From Sceloporus undulatus (lineage: Eukaryota > Chordata > Lepidosauria > Squamata > Phrynosomatidae), in the NCBI RefSeq assembly GCF_019175285.1, contig NC_056525.1, positions 124,973,406-125,037,405 on the forward strand: DNA of 64,000 bases, read 5' to 3'. Position 1 is the first letter of the stretch. The number at the start of each line of letters is the position of its first letter. The position numbers were made by a program, and so were the translations under genes. Shown here piece by piece: positions 10,955-23,400 of the stretch. A model generated the notes under the pieces. The model worked only from the letters and a program-made list of their open reading frames with translations, made no database searches and was not told the DNA's origin.

Positions 10955-13129
10955 TTCATTGGAGGTCAAAGTTGTGTATAGCCTATATCCTGCTATATGC
11001 CACCTAGGCTAGTCTGCTATCATCAACTGTGGTGGCTGTAAATGTTGAAATAAGAATCAGCTCCCAGTCCAGTTGGCTTCTGTACATGGAAAGGGGGGAG
11101 GCACCATCTTGCCCTTTGCCCCAGGCAGCAAAATGTCTTAAGCCCGCCCAGGTATAAAAACAGTGCATGCTGCTGCTGTGTCACCTGATAACAGATCCCC
11201 AGTCTACCTCTGCTGATGTCTTGTGGTCAGTTTGAAACCATGTATGGTTTTATGTAAAAATGTGGAGAGAAGTTACTGTACATACAGAAGCAATCCTTTT
11301 ATTCCCTCCACCTACCTCCACCCAGCCATACACCAAAGTGCTCCATCCAGCAAATAGTTATCTCAGATGAACCTGTTGTTGCTGGGCTGCTTTATCTCAA
11401 TCCAATAGCAAAGCTAATGAGGGGTGGGTGTCTGTGCAAGGATGAAAATCTGGGTGAGAAGCACCTGCCTTCCAGCCACAAACCAGAGATTGGTCATGTT
11501 AAAATGCCATCAGCCCTCTCCTGCTGTGAACAGAATGCAAAGAGAGTGGTCTACAAAGTTTCTCCTGACTTGGAGGGCAGCAAAATAAGAACAAATGTAT
11601 GCCAGCCAGAGGTTAAGAAATAGTGCTAGAGACATCATAAGCCATTAAGAGCAGGAAGAGGAAATGAGTTGCTAATGTATCAGTATTACTCAGTGCATCT
11701 CTTGGCATAATCTTTAGTAAGAAAACAAAATACAAATTGCATGGCACATCATTTTCAATAAAGGAAGTTCCTACAATAATAGTGTGTGATTGTTTTCCAA
11801 GTAAATTGTGCTCTGATGCTCCCTTGCAGCACATTGATGACAGCAGCTGATCCCATGGATTCCCATTCTGGCATTGGATATGCCTCACCAGCACCTTCAC
11901 AGCCCATCAGGAAAAGTATTTCTCTGCCTCATGGTGGAATGACTGGTTTGCATTTAAAGCAATAGGCACGTCCTTCCTCTCCATGAGGAAGAGTACTGCT
12001 AGAAACATATGAGGTCATGACATGAGCAGGGAGAGGTATCCATCCCATATTTAAGGTTTTCCACATGTATGTAGGGCTGTTCCCTAGCAAAGGAACTCTG
12101 CATCGTCTGAGGGGGAAAGTGTCCAAAAATCCTTCCCAGATTCTGCTTTGCCTCCTTTGCTGTGTTTATAGGTTTTCTATATCACTCCTGTATGCATGAG
12201 CATGCACGCATACGCACACGCATTTGGATTTCCCCTTCTGAAGCAATGCTAGACAGAACATTGTGGGGCAGCACATCAGAGCTATAGGGCAGTTTTCAGG
12301 TAGGAATCCAACTTAGAGGCCTACCCACATCAAGAAATGTGCCTCCAGATTGGGCATTGAATGTGTTTTTCTTAAAAAATAAAAATGGCAGCATAACAGT
12401 GGGGCAGGAGTATATTTCTGATAGAAAAACAAATCAAAAGCTTGCCACCAGACTGAAGCCCCACACATGTTTTTGCTTCACAATAAAAATGAAAATGTGC
12501 TTTTTAAAAGAAATCTTGATAAAAGTGAAAAAATAAGTCATGTTCTTAAAGCAGTAAAAAGGTGTAAAAAGTAACCAGCAGAAACCTATACAGAGGACTT
12601 CACAACTTTCCCTCCAAAACACCTCTCCATACGGGCATATAGCTAATGGGGGGGGGCACAAAATGAGGGCACTGAGCCCCCAAATCTGAATTCTTCCTCA
12701 GTTAAGTTCAGTCCCGAAATTTCTGTCACTGCAGTGACTTAAAACTCCAGTGCAGTAGATAGCAAGACAGTCTAAGTATCCAAAGAAATGGGGCAGGCAC
12801 AGTGACCAAAGGAATGTGAACGCACCAAATAAGAGTTTTAGCTGTGAATGATTTTCAATGTTTCACTCTCTGCAATGCTAGGAACTAGGAGACTGAAAGA
12901 AAATTTGGCAGAATTCTTATTTGGGGGGAATGCCTACATTCAGCTACACCCTTGTTTCCATCTGAGCTAGAAAGAGTATGTGTGGGGGAGATGTAATAAA
13001 GAGAGCATACACAGTCTAACTGAAAAATAACTTTTGCCAAAAACATCCCTATCTCTTGAATATTTCACAGATGAAAAGCAAATCCATTACACAGAGATAT
13101 ATATTTTTTTAAATGTCAGCAATTTTGTT
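10955..13129. other. No recognised gene
   Basis: The stretch 10955-11155 may belong to an older repeat into which the preceding MITE inserted. The rest holds only short overlapping open frames without motifs and a G run near 12650. Confidence 0.5.
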
Positions 13130-13262
13130 GCATTAACTGTAACCACATTCAGAATATTGGATACAGTTCTGGGCTCCACATTTCAAAAAGGATATTTCAT
13201 ACTAGAAAACGTTCTGAAAAAGGAAATCAAATTTACCAAAGAGTGCTTCGAGTACCTTGTTT
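13130..13262 (+). mobile_element. Very old CR1-like ORF2 relic
   Basis: One frame reads ILDTVLGSTFQKGYF, resembling the CR1 ORF2 stretch [13 protein letters not shown]. The region is heavily diverged and short. Confidence 0.35.
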
Positions 13263-13277
13263 ATATGGAAAGCCTAA

Positions 13278-13630
13278 GGGGCTCAACAGACCACCCCTAA
13301 GGGGCGGCTCCATGGCACCCCTTTACTCACCGGATCAGAGGTGCAACAACCATATGCTACGGTCCTGATCTGGCCTTTCCACTATGCAAAAAGAAGCTGC
13401 AAAAAGCGGCTGCTTTTTCCGCTGTGGAAATGGTGCCCTGGCTGCCACTGCACCTTTTCAGCACACCTTTGGCACAGCATGTTTAAATGCTGCACCAATG
13501 GAGCACTATGATGCTCCCCACCATGTGTTTGGGTGCATGGTATGACACCGGCGTGAGGGTGGCCAGCTTGCATATGCCATGCCCCCATGTTTCCCCCACA
13601 ATGGCATATAACGCTGGTCTGTACAGGCTC
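13278..13630. mobile_element. MITE of the RACAGAC clan (copy G)
   Basis: A 353-bp element with ends GGGGCTCAACAGACCACC and, inverted, GAGCCTGTACAGACCAGCG. Exact TAA duplications lie at 13275-13277 and 13631-13633. The interior is GC-richer than its flanks, with short palindromes such as AAAAAGCGGCTGCTTTTT. No coding potential. Confidence 0.75.
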
Positions 13631-14168
13631 TAAAACAATTAAGGAAGGATTCCCAGATGGAAGAATAGTTGGCTGAGGATTCTGGGAGTTGTTGGCTGGT
13701 ACATCTGGAGGATATTGGATCAGTCAAGACTGAATTAGGGTTGTTGTTTTTTGTCTCAGAAAAAGATTATCCTGAATTGTACATGATATCCAATGGTTGT
13801 GGGAGACATGAATTAATGGTTATAAAAGTGTGCAATGTGTGGAGAAAGTGGACAGAAAGAAGTTATGTCTCCTCTCATAATGATAGTAACAGAGGACTAG
13901 GGCTTTGTCTACATATTTAGACCCTCCCTCCTCAGCTTACTGCAGCCTGCTTACATGACACAGGGCCAAAATCCCAAATTGGGTCTGGATTGTTTTCACA
14001 ATGCCTGCACCAGGTTCAGGGTTTCTTCTCCCTAACCCGCACTTAAATAACTTACCATTTGTTCTGGGTTTGGGGTAAAATTTCAGTGACAATGGCAGCT
14101 GCCTTTTCACTCATGGTTCCCATTCCTTGTCTGCAGGTGTGAATCTTAGGCTAGCCCAGGTATAATCA

Positions 14169-14357
14169 GAGTAAGGGCTGTTCGACAGTGGAACACACTT
14201 CCTAGGAGTGTAGTGGAGTCTCCCTCCTTGGAGGTCTTCCAACGGAGGCTGGATGGCCATCTGTCGGGGATGCTTTGATCTTGATTTCCTGCATGGCAGG
14301 GGGTTGGACTGGATGGCCCTTGCGGTCTCTTCCAACTCTATGATTCTATGATTCTAG
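14169..14357 (+). mobile_element. CR1 LINE 3' end
   Basis: A plus-strand CR1 end: AGTAAGGGCTGTTCGACAGT, GAGGCTGGATGGCCATCTGT and GGGTTGGACTGGATGGCCCT, closing with ATTCTATGATTCTA. Only about 190 bp of 3' sequence is present. Confidence 0.9.
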
Positions 14358-14673
14358 GTGCCCAACATTGATAGTTTGGCTTGGTGCTTTGTTCTGACCT
14401 CAGCAGCTATGCTGGGCATTGAGAAGGCAGCTGTCCAACATCACTGGGAAAACACTCAAGGTAATGGGAAAATTCAGGGCCAGAATACTCCAATGGTAAC
14501 CCATAGTCTTCTGGCAAGTATAGATGAGCCCCAAACCACATTAAATGAAATATACAATGCAGTGGGAGAGGGAGGCTTAAACATCCCTGAATTGTACATG
14601 ATATCCCGTCCAGATCAGGACCAACCACCCCTGCTTGAATAGAGATAATGAAATCATCCTGAATAGCTTGCTC

Positions 14674-14674
<1 letters not shown>

Positions 14675-14718
<44 letters not shown>

Positions 14719-14860
14719 GCTTTATTTATATAGCGCTGTAAATTTACACAGCACTGTACATACAATCTTTTAATTAGACGGTTCCCTGCCCTCAGGCTTA
14801 CAATTTAAGAAGGCATCACACAAAAGGGGAAGAGAGTGGAGGATGGAGCCAGATGCCTTC
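14675..14860. repeat. (ATT)n microsatellite followed by an interspersed repeat
   Basis: An ATT run (14675-14717) is followed by TTTATATAGCGCTGTAAATT and CCCTGCCCTCAGGCTTACAA. The same second module follows an AAT/ATT run at 55951-56235, so the pair belongs to one interspersed repeat family whose name I do not know. Confidence 0.65.
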
Positions 14861-15169
14861 TGGGAAGGGCTCAGTTCCTTTGGGGAGGCCTGATGGGATT
14901 GGCCCACCCCCTCTCTCCCTCCATATTTAATGTAGCATGCATTTAGCCCTGGGACAATCAAATGAAATTGACTAGAAACAAATTTGGTAGAAAGGGAAAT
15001 ATGTCTCACACAGTGCATTACTTACTAGGGGAAATCATTATCTTTTGGTGCAGTGATGGCCACTACCTGTGATGACTTTAAGTGGAGCTGGGAAAATTTA
15101 TTTTGGGATTACAGTTTTTAGAAACCCACATTCAGCAAGGCCAGTGGCCATACTAATTGGAGGATTGTG

Positions 15170-15335
15170 AGTGTTGCAGTGCAGCAAGTACTTGTTCCAT
15201 GATTTGATAGACTCAGTCAAGGCAGCCACAGCTGCCCTGAGTCTGCAAGGCCAGAGCAGGACTATTGAGAGGTCTCTCATTCATTGGGGTCACCATAAGG
15301 CGAAGTTGACTTGGCAGCAGTTAACAACTAGCCTT
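15170..15335 (+). mobile_element. Bov-B (RTE) LINE 3' end
   Basis: The sequence matches the extreme C-terminus of the Bov-B polyprotein and its 3' end: DSVKAATAALSLQ, then CATTGGGGTCACCATAAG and TTGACTTGGCAGCAGTTAAC. Short and frame-disrupted. Confidence 0.65.
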
Positions 15336-15469
15336 AAAGATGGATTAGACAAATTAATGCAAGGGGATGGCTATTAGCTGTTACAGCTATAAGGTTCCTC
15401 ATAGTGGCTGGCGTTCCATGCCAGTGGCAAATCTGATCTAAGTTTTGGTCTACACTTTAAAGAGATATC

Positions 15470-15545
15470 TTGAATCCCATGACAGATTCACCTTAGGGAT
15501 GCCATAAGATGGAAATGATTTGAAGGCACTCAGCAACAAAGAACA
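15470..15545 (+). mobile_element. Sauria-type SINE tail
   Basis: Only the 3' module remains: CACCTTAGGGATGCCATAAG, then GAAATGATTTGAAGGCACTC and a CAACAAAG end. The tRNA-like head is absent. Confidence 0.65.
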
Positions 15546-17404
15546 AAAGTGTTAAACCTATTTTGAAGATCAGGTTGTGTTCCTTTAAAGTGTTGATTAA
15601 GGTCTGGAGTGAATGGACTAACATGGAAGACCCCAGCTGCCAGGGTGTATTCTCATAAGGACTACCAAGCTGTTTGGGGACCATTTGCCAGTCACAGTGC
15701 TCTGGCTATGGCATGCTTCTGCCATTCCCTGGAGTGTATTTGCCCAAATCTTTGTGGCCAGAGGAATTAGGCAGCAATGCACCTTTGTTAACCAAAGAGA
15801 TTTGTGATTTGCCATCACCATCCTTGAGGCTGAACTGCCAGCTTCCATCTACATCCCACTATGCTTTTAAATTAACTGGCAGAAAACCAGAGTACTCCGG
15901 CTCCTTTCACTTGCTTTCTCCCCACCACCCTGAAGTCCTTTAGTCCTTCCTTTTTTCCCTGCCCATTGTAATACCTGTTTTAGAGTCCTTCCCACTGCAT
16001 GGAGTGGAGGAGGAATCGCTGAGAGAAAATACACCTTCAGAGGTGAGCTTATGGGGGCAGCAAGAATCTTTCGTATTCTGAAAATATGACCCTAAGGGCC
16101 TCTCTCCTCCTTGCACAGTCAAGGCTTTTGTAGTCAAGGGTTTTGTTTGGTTTGGTTGTTCTTGTTTTCTGAGCTCCTTCTTCACATGGCCCTCAGCTTT
16201 CTTCGTGTGTTGCTTCTCCTTCCCTTGACGTTGGGGCAGCTGTCAATTGAGAAGCAGTGCAGAGTGAACTGAGTTTTCAACTGGTATAAATATAGCTCCT
16301 GAATCTTTGTAACAAGCTCTTTTTAGCATTCCAGTCAGGTGTCGAGACCTTCAACAACAAGAGGGGTGTGTGTCTGTATGTGTGTGTAGGGGTGGGGAGA
16401 GAAAAACAGCGGAAACTCTCCAGGCACTTTTGCAAGCTGTCAGCTGGCAGATTTCTTCTCCTGACAGTGCTGTCAAAGAGCCTCCTCCTGGGGGAGAGGG
16501 GTGGCTAATCTGCCCTCCTGGTCTCTCCCACTTCGGATTCCCCTGTCTGTCAGCAGGCAGGCCCTTCTGATAATCAGCCAGCCAATTCCTTCCAGAGTTG
16601 CTTTTGATTCCTGTCCATGCTGTAAGGGACAGTAATACCTGCGGCATCATTTCCCCAGCTCCTGTGCATCCACAAGGAGCCTGGTTGGCAGGACTTTGCC
16701 AGAGACTGCTTTATCTTTCCATGCCAGAAAGGCTTCACCAGTTAAATTTCTACAAGTAAAAAGGATGCTACTTGTAGCTGCTTTGAAATGTGACACATCC
16801 CACATCAGGACTCCAAGAATGATCTAAAATAACAACACACACAATGCACCCTCCTTTCCCCCCTATTTATCTTATGTTAAACTCAGTGAGGTTGTCTTCT
16901 AAGAAAACATATGTAGGGCAATGAGAATTCTTACATTGGGGTTTTGGAGACTGTCATCAATGTGTTAAGCCTGTAACTCCTGTGTTTTGTTTTTCCATCA
17001 TACATTGATTTTAACAATAAGCAATGTGTGGCTCACTTTGAGGGCAATGTCACAAGTGTGTTTGCTTAATATTTGATTATTTTAAAAATACAAAAATATG
17101 CTTGAGAAGTAGGCAGGGTTGACTGCTTTCTGTCTACCTTGATACCTAGTAGATGAACTGGCTGTCATCTCAGCTAGACTGTGCTGCTTCAGAACTGAAT
17201 CTATCTCTTTGCACATAGAAAACTGACATCAGGAAGAAAGATTCTAGCCAAGCTAGTTTTCTTCATGTACGATTTTTAAAGAATAGTATAGAGGAGAATT
17301 CTCTTGTCTAAAATCCCTCCTTCAGTCTGATAATATACAGTCCAGAGATTGGTTTGCCATCACATTTGTTGTCTGTGACAAAATCTTTAGGTGGGAATGA
17401 GGAA
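15546..17404. other. No recognised feature
   Basis: Contains overlapping short open frames of ordinary length and a GT-rich patch near 16368-16388. Nothing is attributable to a gene or repeat family. Confidence 0.5.
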
Positions 17405-17442
17405 TATATGACCCTCCAGATGTTGTTGGACTCTCTTATTAT

Positions 17443-17511
17443 CACACACACACACACATTCTTACACACACGCACGCACACACACACACACACACACACA
17501 TACACACACAC
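17443..17511. repeat. (CA)n microsatellite, imperfect
   Basis: Two CA tracts separated by a short interruption, with occasional CG and TA variants. Confidence 0.95.
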
Positions 17512-17522
17512 CATTGGATCTG

Positions 17523-17643
17523 ATATGAAGGTGAAGGATTTCACGACCGACATCCATATTTTTTGTGGGGTTTCCGGGCTATAAGGCCATGTTCTAGAAG
17601 AGTTTGTTCTTGACGTTTTACCAGCAGCTGTGGCTGACATCTT
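17523..17643. mobile_element. Penelope-like repeat fragment with 11-bp duplication
   Basis: A 121-bp copy of the same repeat that forms the arms at 5997-7919 (CGGGCTATAAGGCCATGTTC, AGAAGAGTTTGTTCTTGACG). It is flanked by CATTGGATCTG (17512-17522) and CATTGGGTCTG (17644-17654), a target duplication with one later change. Confidence 0.65.
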
Positions 17644-17720
17644 CATTGGGTCTGTTGGCTAGGGCTGATGGCAGCTGCAGTCTAACAACAACTGGAGGGC
17701 CACATATCCCTATCCCTGCT

Positions 17721-19150
17721 GTTAGAGATACTGCCAAACTCATGAATTAACATGAACTTCTTAAAATATCTGTCCTGTGGGTTCAGAGGACAGCAGCTAC
17801 TGATGTAGCAGCAAGCTAGATATCATTTTGAAACTGCTGCTTTTACCAAATAGCCAAATAATATTTGCTTAGAAACTGTTGCCTCCCATCATTGTGTAAA
17901 TAAATACCATTTCAAAGCCATTAAGAAGCAAGGTTAAAAGCATCCACTGAAAAGAAGTTCCTGGTTGCCATCCACTCTCCTTTTTGATTGCTAAACAGAA
18001 GACCATCTCTAGCAATTGTTGTTTTTATCAACCATCACCACTCCCATGCAGAGGCTGCTGGGTACACAGAACAGAATGTTACCACTTTTCACTGTGCAGA
18101 TTTCAGAGAACAAGGAGCAAAACTTGATGGATGCCTTTTAGTCTAACAGCTTGTGCTGGGAAGAAAAAGGACGAAGAAAGAGAATGAATCAAACCATTCC
18201 AAATGTTGCTGCAGTACCTATTGCTGCTCTGCACCGTCTTACCAAAATGTTCCTCACAATCATAACAAGGCACAAGTTAAAATTCTTCCTTCTATTCTAC
18301 TCTTAAAAGCCACCCAAGTTCACAGGGAGAGTTGCAATCTTCACTGAGGATTGTTGCGGCAAGAAGAACTGCCTCATCCAAAGTACAAGAAGGCAGGGTA
18401 AAAGGGAGCAAGGAACATCATTTTTTGCATGAGTTTCCCTTTTTATTAAACAAATAATAATCTGTGTATATGTTTACACAGATCTCTCTCATTACTGAAG
18501 TAAATCCACTGCTGGTTTGCAGTGTCACCTGGTGCAGGGCAGGGCTCACCTTCTTCATCACGGTGGAAGCAGCCTTCTCGTGAGGAGGAGCAGGGCTGAT
18601 TAGGTGTCACCCCTCTTCCAGGGTATCACCCAGTGCAGTCCGCACCACTGCACCCCACTAGTGACACCACTGCTGATTTGTGACCTTGCTGGGGACTGAG
18701 AGCGTTCAATTTTGCAGCTCAGTTGTCTCTCTTGGCACATGCCCCACAGTGCCTCTTTTCCCCTGCCTCTGAGCTCTAATGTCAGAGAAGCATCAGCTAC
18801 TGAGGTTTCTTTGGCATCTGAGGTGGGGTTTCCAAGGTCAAATCTCCCACTCAAAAGTCCAGATATGTCTCTCAGCCCTTGGAGGGCAAAATCCAACATG
18901 CCCAAGGGCTCCTGGAAGAGTGTGTCAGTTACCATCGTGTTGCAGCCTAAGAACACTCATTTCCATTTTTTATGAAATTAAGTGGCTAGATCTTTTGATT
19001 GTTCCCAAACAGCTTTCTGACGTTTTCTGTCTGCTTAAAATGCCCAGCTGTGTTAGGCTGTAGTCCCTCTAGTCAAGCAAGTGTCGTTTTCACCTGCAGC
19101 CAGTGGTGTAGCCCTGGAATCTCACAAGGAGAACACATGTAACATATGCA
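17721..19150. other. No recognised gene
   Basis: Includes a stretch near 18500-18670 (GTGTCACCTGGTGCAGGGCA, GTGACACCACTGCTG) that looks like an old, unnamed dispersed repeat. No coding pattern. Confidence 0.45.
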
Positions 19151-19385
19151 GAAGCCCTGGTGGCATAGTGGTTAAATGCCTGTAGTGCAGCCATTCACAG
19201 CCACAGGGCTGTGAGTTCAATCCCAGACAGGGATCTAAAGTCCACTCAGCTTTGCATCCTCCCATAGGTCGCTAAAATGAGTACCCAGCTTGTTGGGGGC
19301 AATTAGTTTATTCATTGTGAACGGCTTAGGGAGTGCTTAAGTATGCACTCATAAGTGGTATAGAAATGTATTTGCTATTGCTATA
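19151..19385 (+). mobile_element. tRNA-headed SINE, GCCCTGGTGGC type
   Basis: The tRNA-like head shows an A box (TGGCATAGTGGTTAAATG) and a B box (TGAGTTCAATCCC). A body with CTAAAATGAGTACCCAGCTT follows and a tail with GTATAGAAATGTATTTGCTA. A second copy of the same family is at 62920-63157. It is not a tRNA gene, because the cloverleaf cannot be completed. Confidence 0.75.
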
Positions 19386-19463
19386 TGTGGTCATCACATA
19401 TATGCCCTTCATTGGGTGTTTAAACATATATTGTATTATTATATGAAAATGCTGGTTATAATA

Positions 19464-19718
19464 CAGTGGTGCCTCGGGTTACGAAATTAATTCGTTCCGC
19501 GGCCGCTTTCGTAACCCGAAAAGCCTTCGTAAGCCGAATTGCCATAGGCACTAATGGGGAAAAGCCGCGTTTCGTGCGAAAAAGCCGAAAAAAGCACCAA
19601 AAATTTTCTTCGTATCCCGAAAAAAACATTCGTAACCTGGAACAATGATTTCCTATGGGATTTTTTTGTATCCCGAAAATTTCGTAACCTGGGTATTTCG
19701 TATCCCGAGGTACCACTG
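19464..19718. mobile_element. Mariner-type MITE (CAGTGGTGCCTCGGG family), copy 1
   Basis: A 255-bp element with terminal inverted repeats CAGTGGTGCCTCGGGTTACG / CAGTGGTACCTCGGGATACG and TA duplications at 19462-19463 and 19719-19720. The interior repeats the motif CGTAACCCGAA many times in both orientations. TA duplications and a CAGTG start indicate the Tc1/mariner superfamily. It is non-coding. Confidence 0.85.
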
Positions 19719-19950
19719 TAGTTGATAACCCTTAACTCACACTGTAGTCACACAAATGCTTGAGCGTTATTATTTCTTTCACTACTATTTCTCTATAGAG
19801 AACACAAGTCCGTTGAAAACAAGCAGATCCCCATCCAGGCGTTGATGAGATCTGCGCCCCTCATTAAAAGGAGAGCATTGGGCCATCCCACCTAATTTAC
19901 TGGGCCTTGCATCTATTGACTGAACTGATGGGGTGATGCTTGGTTGGTGA

Positions 19951-19985
19951 ATGGATGGATGGATGGATGGATGGATAGATAGATG
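19951..19985. repeat. (ATGG)n/(ATAG)n microsatellite
   Basis: Tetranucleotide run of ATGG units changing to ATAG at its end. Confidence 0.95.
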
Positions 19986-21004
19986 AGCTTGGGCTAAAGA
20001 GTCCATCCCTTATAATGCTATGATTCTCTATTACAGTCATGTAAGAAGGATGGGAGTTAAAAGGAGCACTTTTCAATTTCTGTCATTACTAAAATCATGT
20101 ATCAAAATATCCATTTCCCAATGGGCTAATTAATACATTCCACATTTGATGGTCACGTTGAATATTGTAGAGCTTTAAAAAGCCCTGCCAGTTATTATGA
20201 GAGGCAAGATGTCAAGATAAGGGGTCACCTCTATAAGGACTGCAGGCTTTCAGTGGGACACATTGCTGCTTCCTCCACCCCCACCACCCCCACATTTTTT
20301 CTTGATAGGCAGGATGTTGGCAGCATAGCACATAAATGCAAACATTTTATTTTCTCAATAGGAGTAAATGGCAAAAAGTGAAAGCAATTCCCGTTGGGAA
20401 GCACTGGGAGGGCAACAAACTATTCCACTGTTTGCTGGGCCTCTCAGCTGCTGATGACCCTCCAGGGATTTTTCACTTTTCTTCCCCTGTTAATTGTCTG
20501 ATTGTTTGTCTTATTTAAATCACAGATGGCCAGTGAGGTGCTAAATGTACTCCAGCTTTCATTTATGTAGCAAGTGCTGGATTCAAATTTTTAAATCAAG
20601 TTGTAGTGTGATGGGACCCAGGAGCTGACATTATGTATTAGAAATATATGTACCAATGAAATAAGACCTTTCCTTCTTCCTTCCATCCCCAGCCCATTTT
20701 GCTTTGAATTTCTTCTTCCTTCTTATTTTGCTGTTTGATGTACATCCATTGCTGAATCTTATACCTGGGTTACTTTTTCTTTTTCTTTTTTGGTCAGTAT
20801 GTGTAAAACAGGTGAACACTCTGAATAAAAGTATTAAGTATGTGTAACAAAATGGCCTCCTAATGTCAATCTGGCTTTTACCTCACTGCCAAAAGCTGTG
20901 GTGAAGGGATGAAATTCTGAGAACCACAAGTGGTAAGAATATTAAAATTAGCTGCTACTCTCCTTTCCAACATATTTCTGACCATGTGTGACAAACAACT
21001 GGTC
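19986..21004. other. No recognised feature
   Basis: AT-rich sequence with pyrimidine-rich patches; no repeat family or coding pattern recognised. Confidence 0.5.
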
Positions 21005-21560
21005 CAGAAGTATAATCTGTAGATCAAGGGAAGTCATAGTGCCACTCTATTCTGCTTTGGTCAGGCCCCACCTGGAATACTGTGTCCAGTTCTGGGCACC
21101 ACAATTCAAAAGGGGCCTGTCCAAAGGAGGACGATTAAAATGGTGAAGGGTCTGGAAACCATGCCCTATGAGGAACGCCTTAGGGAGCTGGGGATGTTTA
21201 GTCTGGAGAAGAGAAGGTTAAGAAGTGATATGATATCGCTGTTAAATATTTGAAGGGATGTCATATTGAGGAGGGAGCAAGCTTGTTTTCTGCTGCTCCA
21301 GAGAACAGGACCCTGAACAATGGATGCAAGCTCCAGGAAAAGAGACTCCAGCTCAACATTAGGAGGAACTTCCTGACAGTAAGGGCTGTTCAACAGTGGA
21401 ACAAACTCCCTCAGAGTGTAGTGGAGTCTCCTTCCTTAGAGGTCTTTAAACAGAGGCTGGATGGCCATCTGTCGGGGATGCTTTGATTGTGAGTTGCTGC
21501 ATGGAAGGGGGTTGGACTTGGTGGCCCTTGTGGTCTCTTCCAACTCCATGATTCTATTAT
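21005..21560 (+). mobile_element. CR1 LINE 3' portion
   Basis: Plus-strand end of CR1 ORF2 and 3' UTR, with ATCAAGGGAAGTCATAGTGC, CCCCACCTGGAATACTGTGT, AGGCTGGATGGCCATCTGTC and a terminal CCATGATTCTATTATTGTA. About 23 bp expected near 21115 (the GTTGAGAAACTGGAG region) are missing. The open frame at 21250-21486 is the CR1 C-terminal peptide. Confidence 0.88.
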
Positions 21561-23169
21561 TGTAACAGCTTAACAGTTTCTTGGCTGTGTGGATCTTGAC
21601 TTACACGAGATAGTTTATGTGTAACATAAGCCACTGAGAAATTCTCCTATGCAAGGAGATGCACACCTTTTGATATCAGTCACACCAAATGGAGAAAGTA
21701 GTAGAGCTTGGCTAGACCTTTGCCTTGATTTGTTGTGCTTCCTGGGTCTGGCTTGCATCTGTTATATTTAATAACACCCAAAGCTGACTTTCTCAATCAT
21801 GTGCCACCACAACATTTATTTTCTTGGTGGCAATGGCAGCCATTATAGCTGTGACAGTCATCAAGAGACGCATCATATCAGTTGGCAGCAGATGCTGATG
21901 CTCTCTCACATGCTAAAACATAAGGCACAAGAGCTGAGCTAAGTGGTTGAATAATAAATCCCCCTGGTCAGACCCCGCACAAGGCATTCTACAGCTCAGA
22001 GGCAGACTTAAAAGGCTTTTCTGCATTGGCTGGGTCAGATGGTGCTTCAGGAAGGAGGTCTTCACAGGTCATGAAACAAGTTTAGAGTTCAGACAGATTT
22101 TTCCTGCACACACTTACAGTTTTGCTTTAACTAGGAAAGGCAGCCTAGGGGTGCGCTGGCATTGACACTGTTTCTGCCTCCTCCAGTTCTGTTTCTCTCC
22201 AGTGTCAAAAGAGGGCATGAGATTTGGTGGAGACAGAAACACCAAAGTCTCTTGGTGTGTGCACACACTAGTTAGCAATGTGTTGCTTACCTTGTGCAAA
22301 TTTGAGGTGGGAAATGGGTTAAAATGCCCAGATGATTAATAAAATGATGTAAGAGAAGCATTTCCTTTTAAGTGGCATTTTGGTGGCAACAGAGTTTTGT
22401 GTTTGTTTTGACATGATCAATAAGACCACATTCCTTGCAGCTGTGCCAACTTCAGTCATTTGGAGGCTGCTCACATCTTTAATATCCTTAGCTGGAAATA
22501 TTGTCATTTTTCTCCTTGTGCTGCACTGGTAGCTTTAACAGGCTATATTACAGACTTGCAGGAGCTTAACAGGTGATGTTTTGTCTGACATGAAGACTGA
22601 AGTGATGGAGAAAGCTTCATCTGTTTAATTTCTGCAGATCAGGCTACTTTTAAAGGAACCATGCCCACAGTCGATCTGCTACTATCCCCATCATTTTTTT
22701 GGCCTGACATTTTATAGTTGTGTGCTTATTGATGTCATTCCTCCATTAAGAGGCACAGGCAACCACTTTGTTATCACTGTCCAGCTAAAGATACAAGTGT
22801 CAGGAAGCACCAATCTTTCTTTTGTCTGCAGGCTTTGTTATGTGTCACGAATGGTAGACTTACTTCTGAATCAAATTTCATAGCATGCCATTTGTGTCTC
22901 TCTTCCCTATATTTGTATTGGATTGTTTATACTGTATGATATTCAGCCAACAAATAGTGGCCTTGAAAAGAATTTAATATGAAGAAAGATTCAGTCCAAA
23001 GCATGAAAGCAACCATTCAGTTGCATCAAGGTTCAATTTAGCAAAATAAAGCCTGGGGAAAGAAGACATTTCACAAGGCCACAGATGTAAGGACTAACAT
23101 TAACCCTTTCTGCATGTGCTTTGTTGCACATGTTACTTTGATCAACAAAGCCACATCAGTTGGTTCTTT
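21561..23169. other. No recognised feature
   Basis: Unique-looking AT-rich sequence. Short open frames lack any family motif. Confidence 0.5.
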
Positions 23170-23400
23170 CTCTGTGTCTATGTGCCTTCAAGTCAATTGA
23201 CATCTGGCAAACCCATGAATTTCATAGGGTTTTCTTAGGCAAGGAATCCTCAGATGTGATTTTGCCAATTCCTATCTTTGAAATGTAGTCTGTAGCACTT
23301 GGTATTCATTGGCGGTCTCCCATCCACACACTAGCTAGGGCTGACCCTCCTTAGCTTCCAATATCAGAGAGGATCTGATGATTTTAGGATATTTAGGCAA
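23170..23400 (-). mobile_element. Old Sauria-type SINE
   Basis: The inverted tail (TATGTGCCTTCAAGTCAATT) and an inverted body (CATAGGGTTTTCTTAGGCAA) mark a minus-strand copy. It is more diverged than the other SINE copies here. Confidence 0.5.

Larger units (their letters stand above)
17405..17720. mobile_element. Palindromic lizard repeat split by a microsatellite and a Penelope-like fragment
   Basis: The left half (CCCTCCAGATGTTGTTGGAC, 17411-17430) and the right half (GCAGTCTAACAACAACTGGA, ending GGGCCACA, about 17670-17706) are inverted versions of one sequence, the common short palindromic repeat of lizards. Between them lie a CA microsatellite and a 121-bp Penelope-like insertion. A similar unsplit copy lies near 61375-61495. 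Confidence 0.6.

Noticed and set aside
17308-17646. A 112-codon minus-strand open frame
   Set aside because: It crosses a Penelope-like fragment and a CA microsatellite; the VCVCVCV stretch is the microsatellite.
19151-19230. A tRNA gene
   Set aside because: A- and B-box-like motifs are present, but the rest does not fold as a tRNA and the unit continues as a SINE. The same holds at 62920 and 30925.
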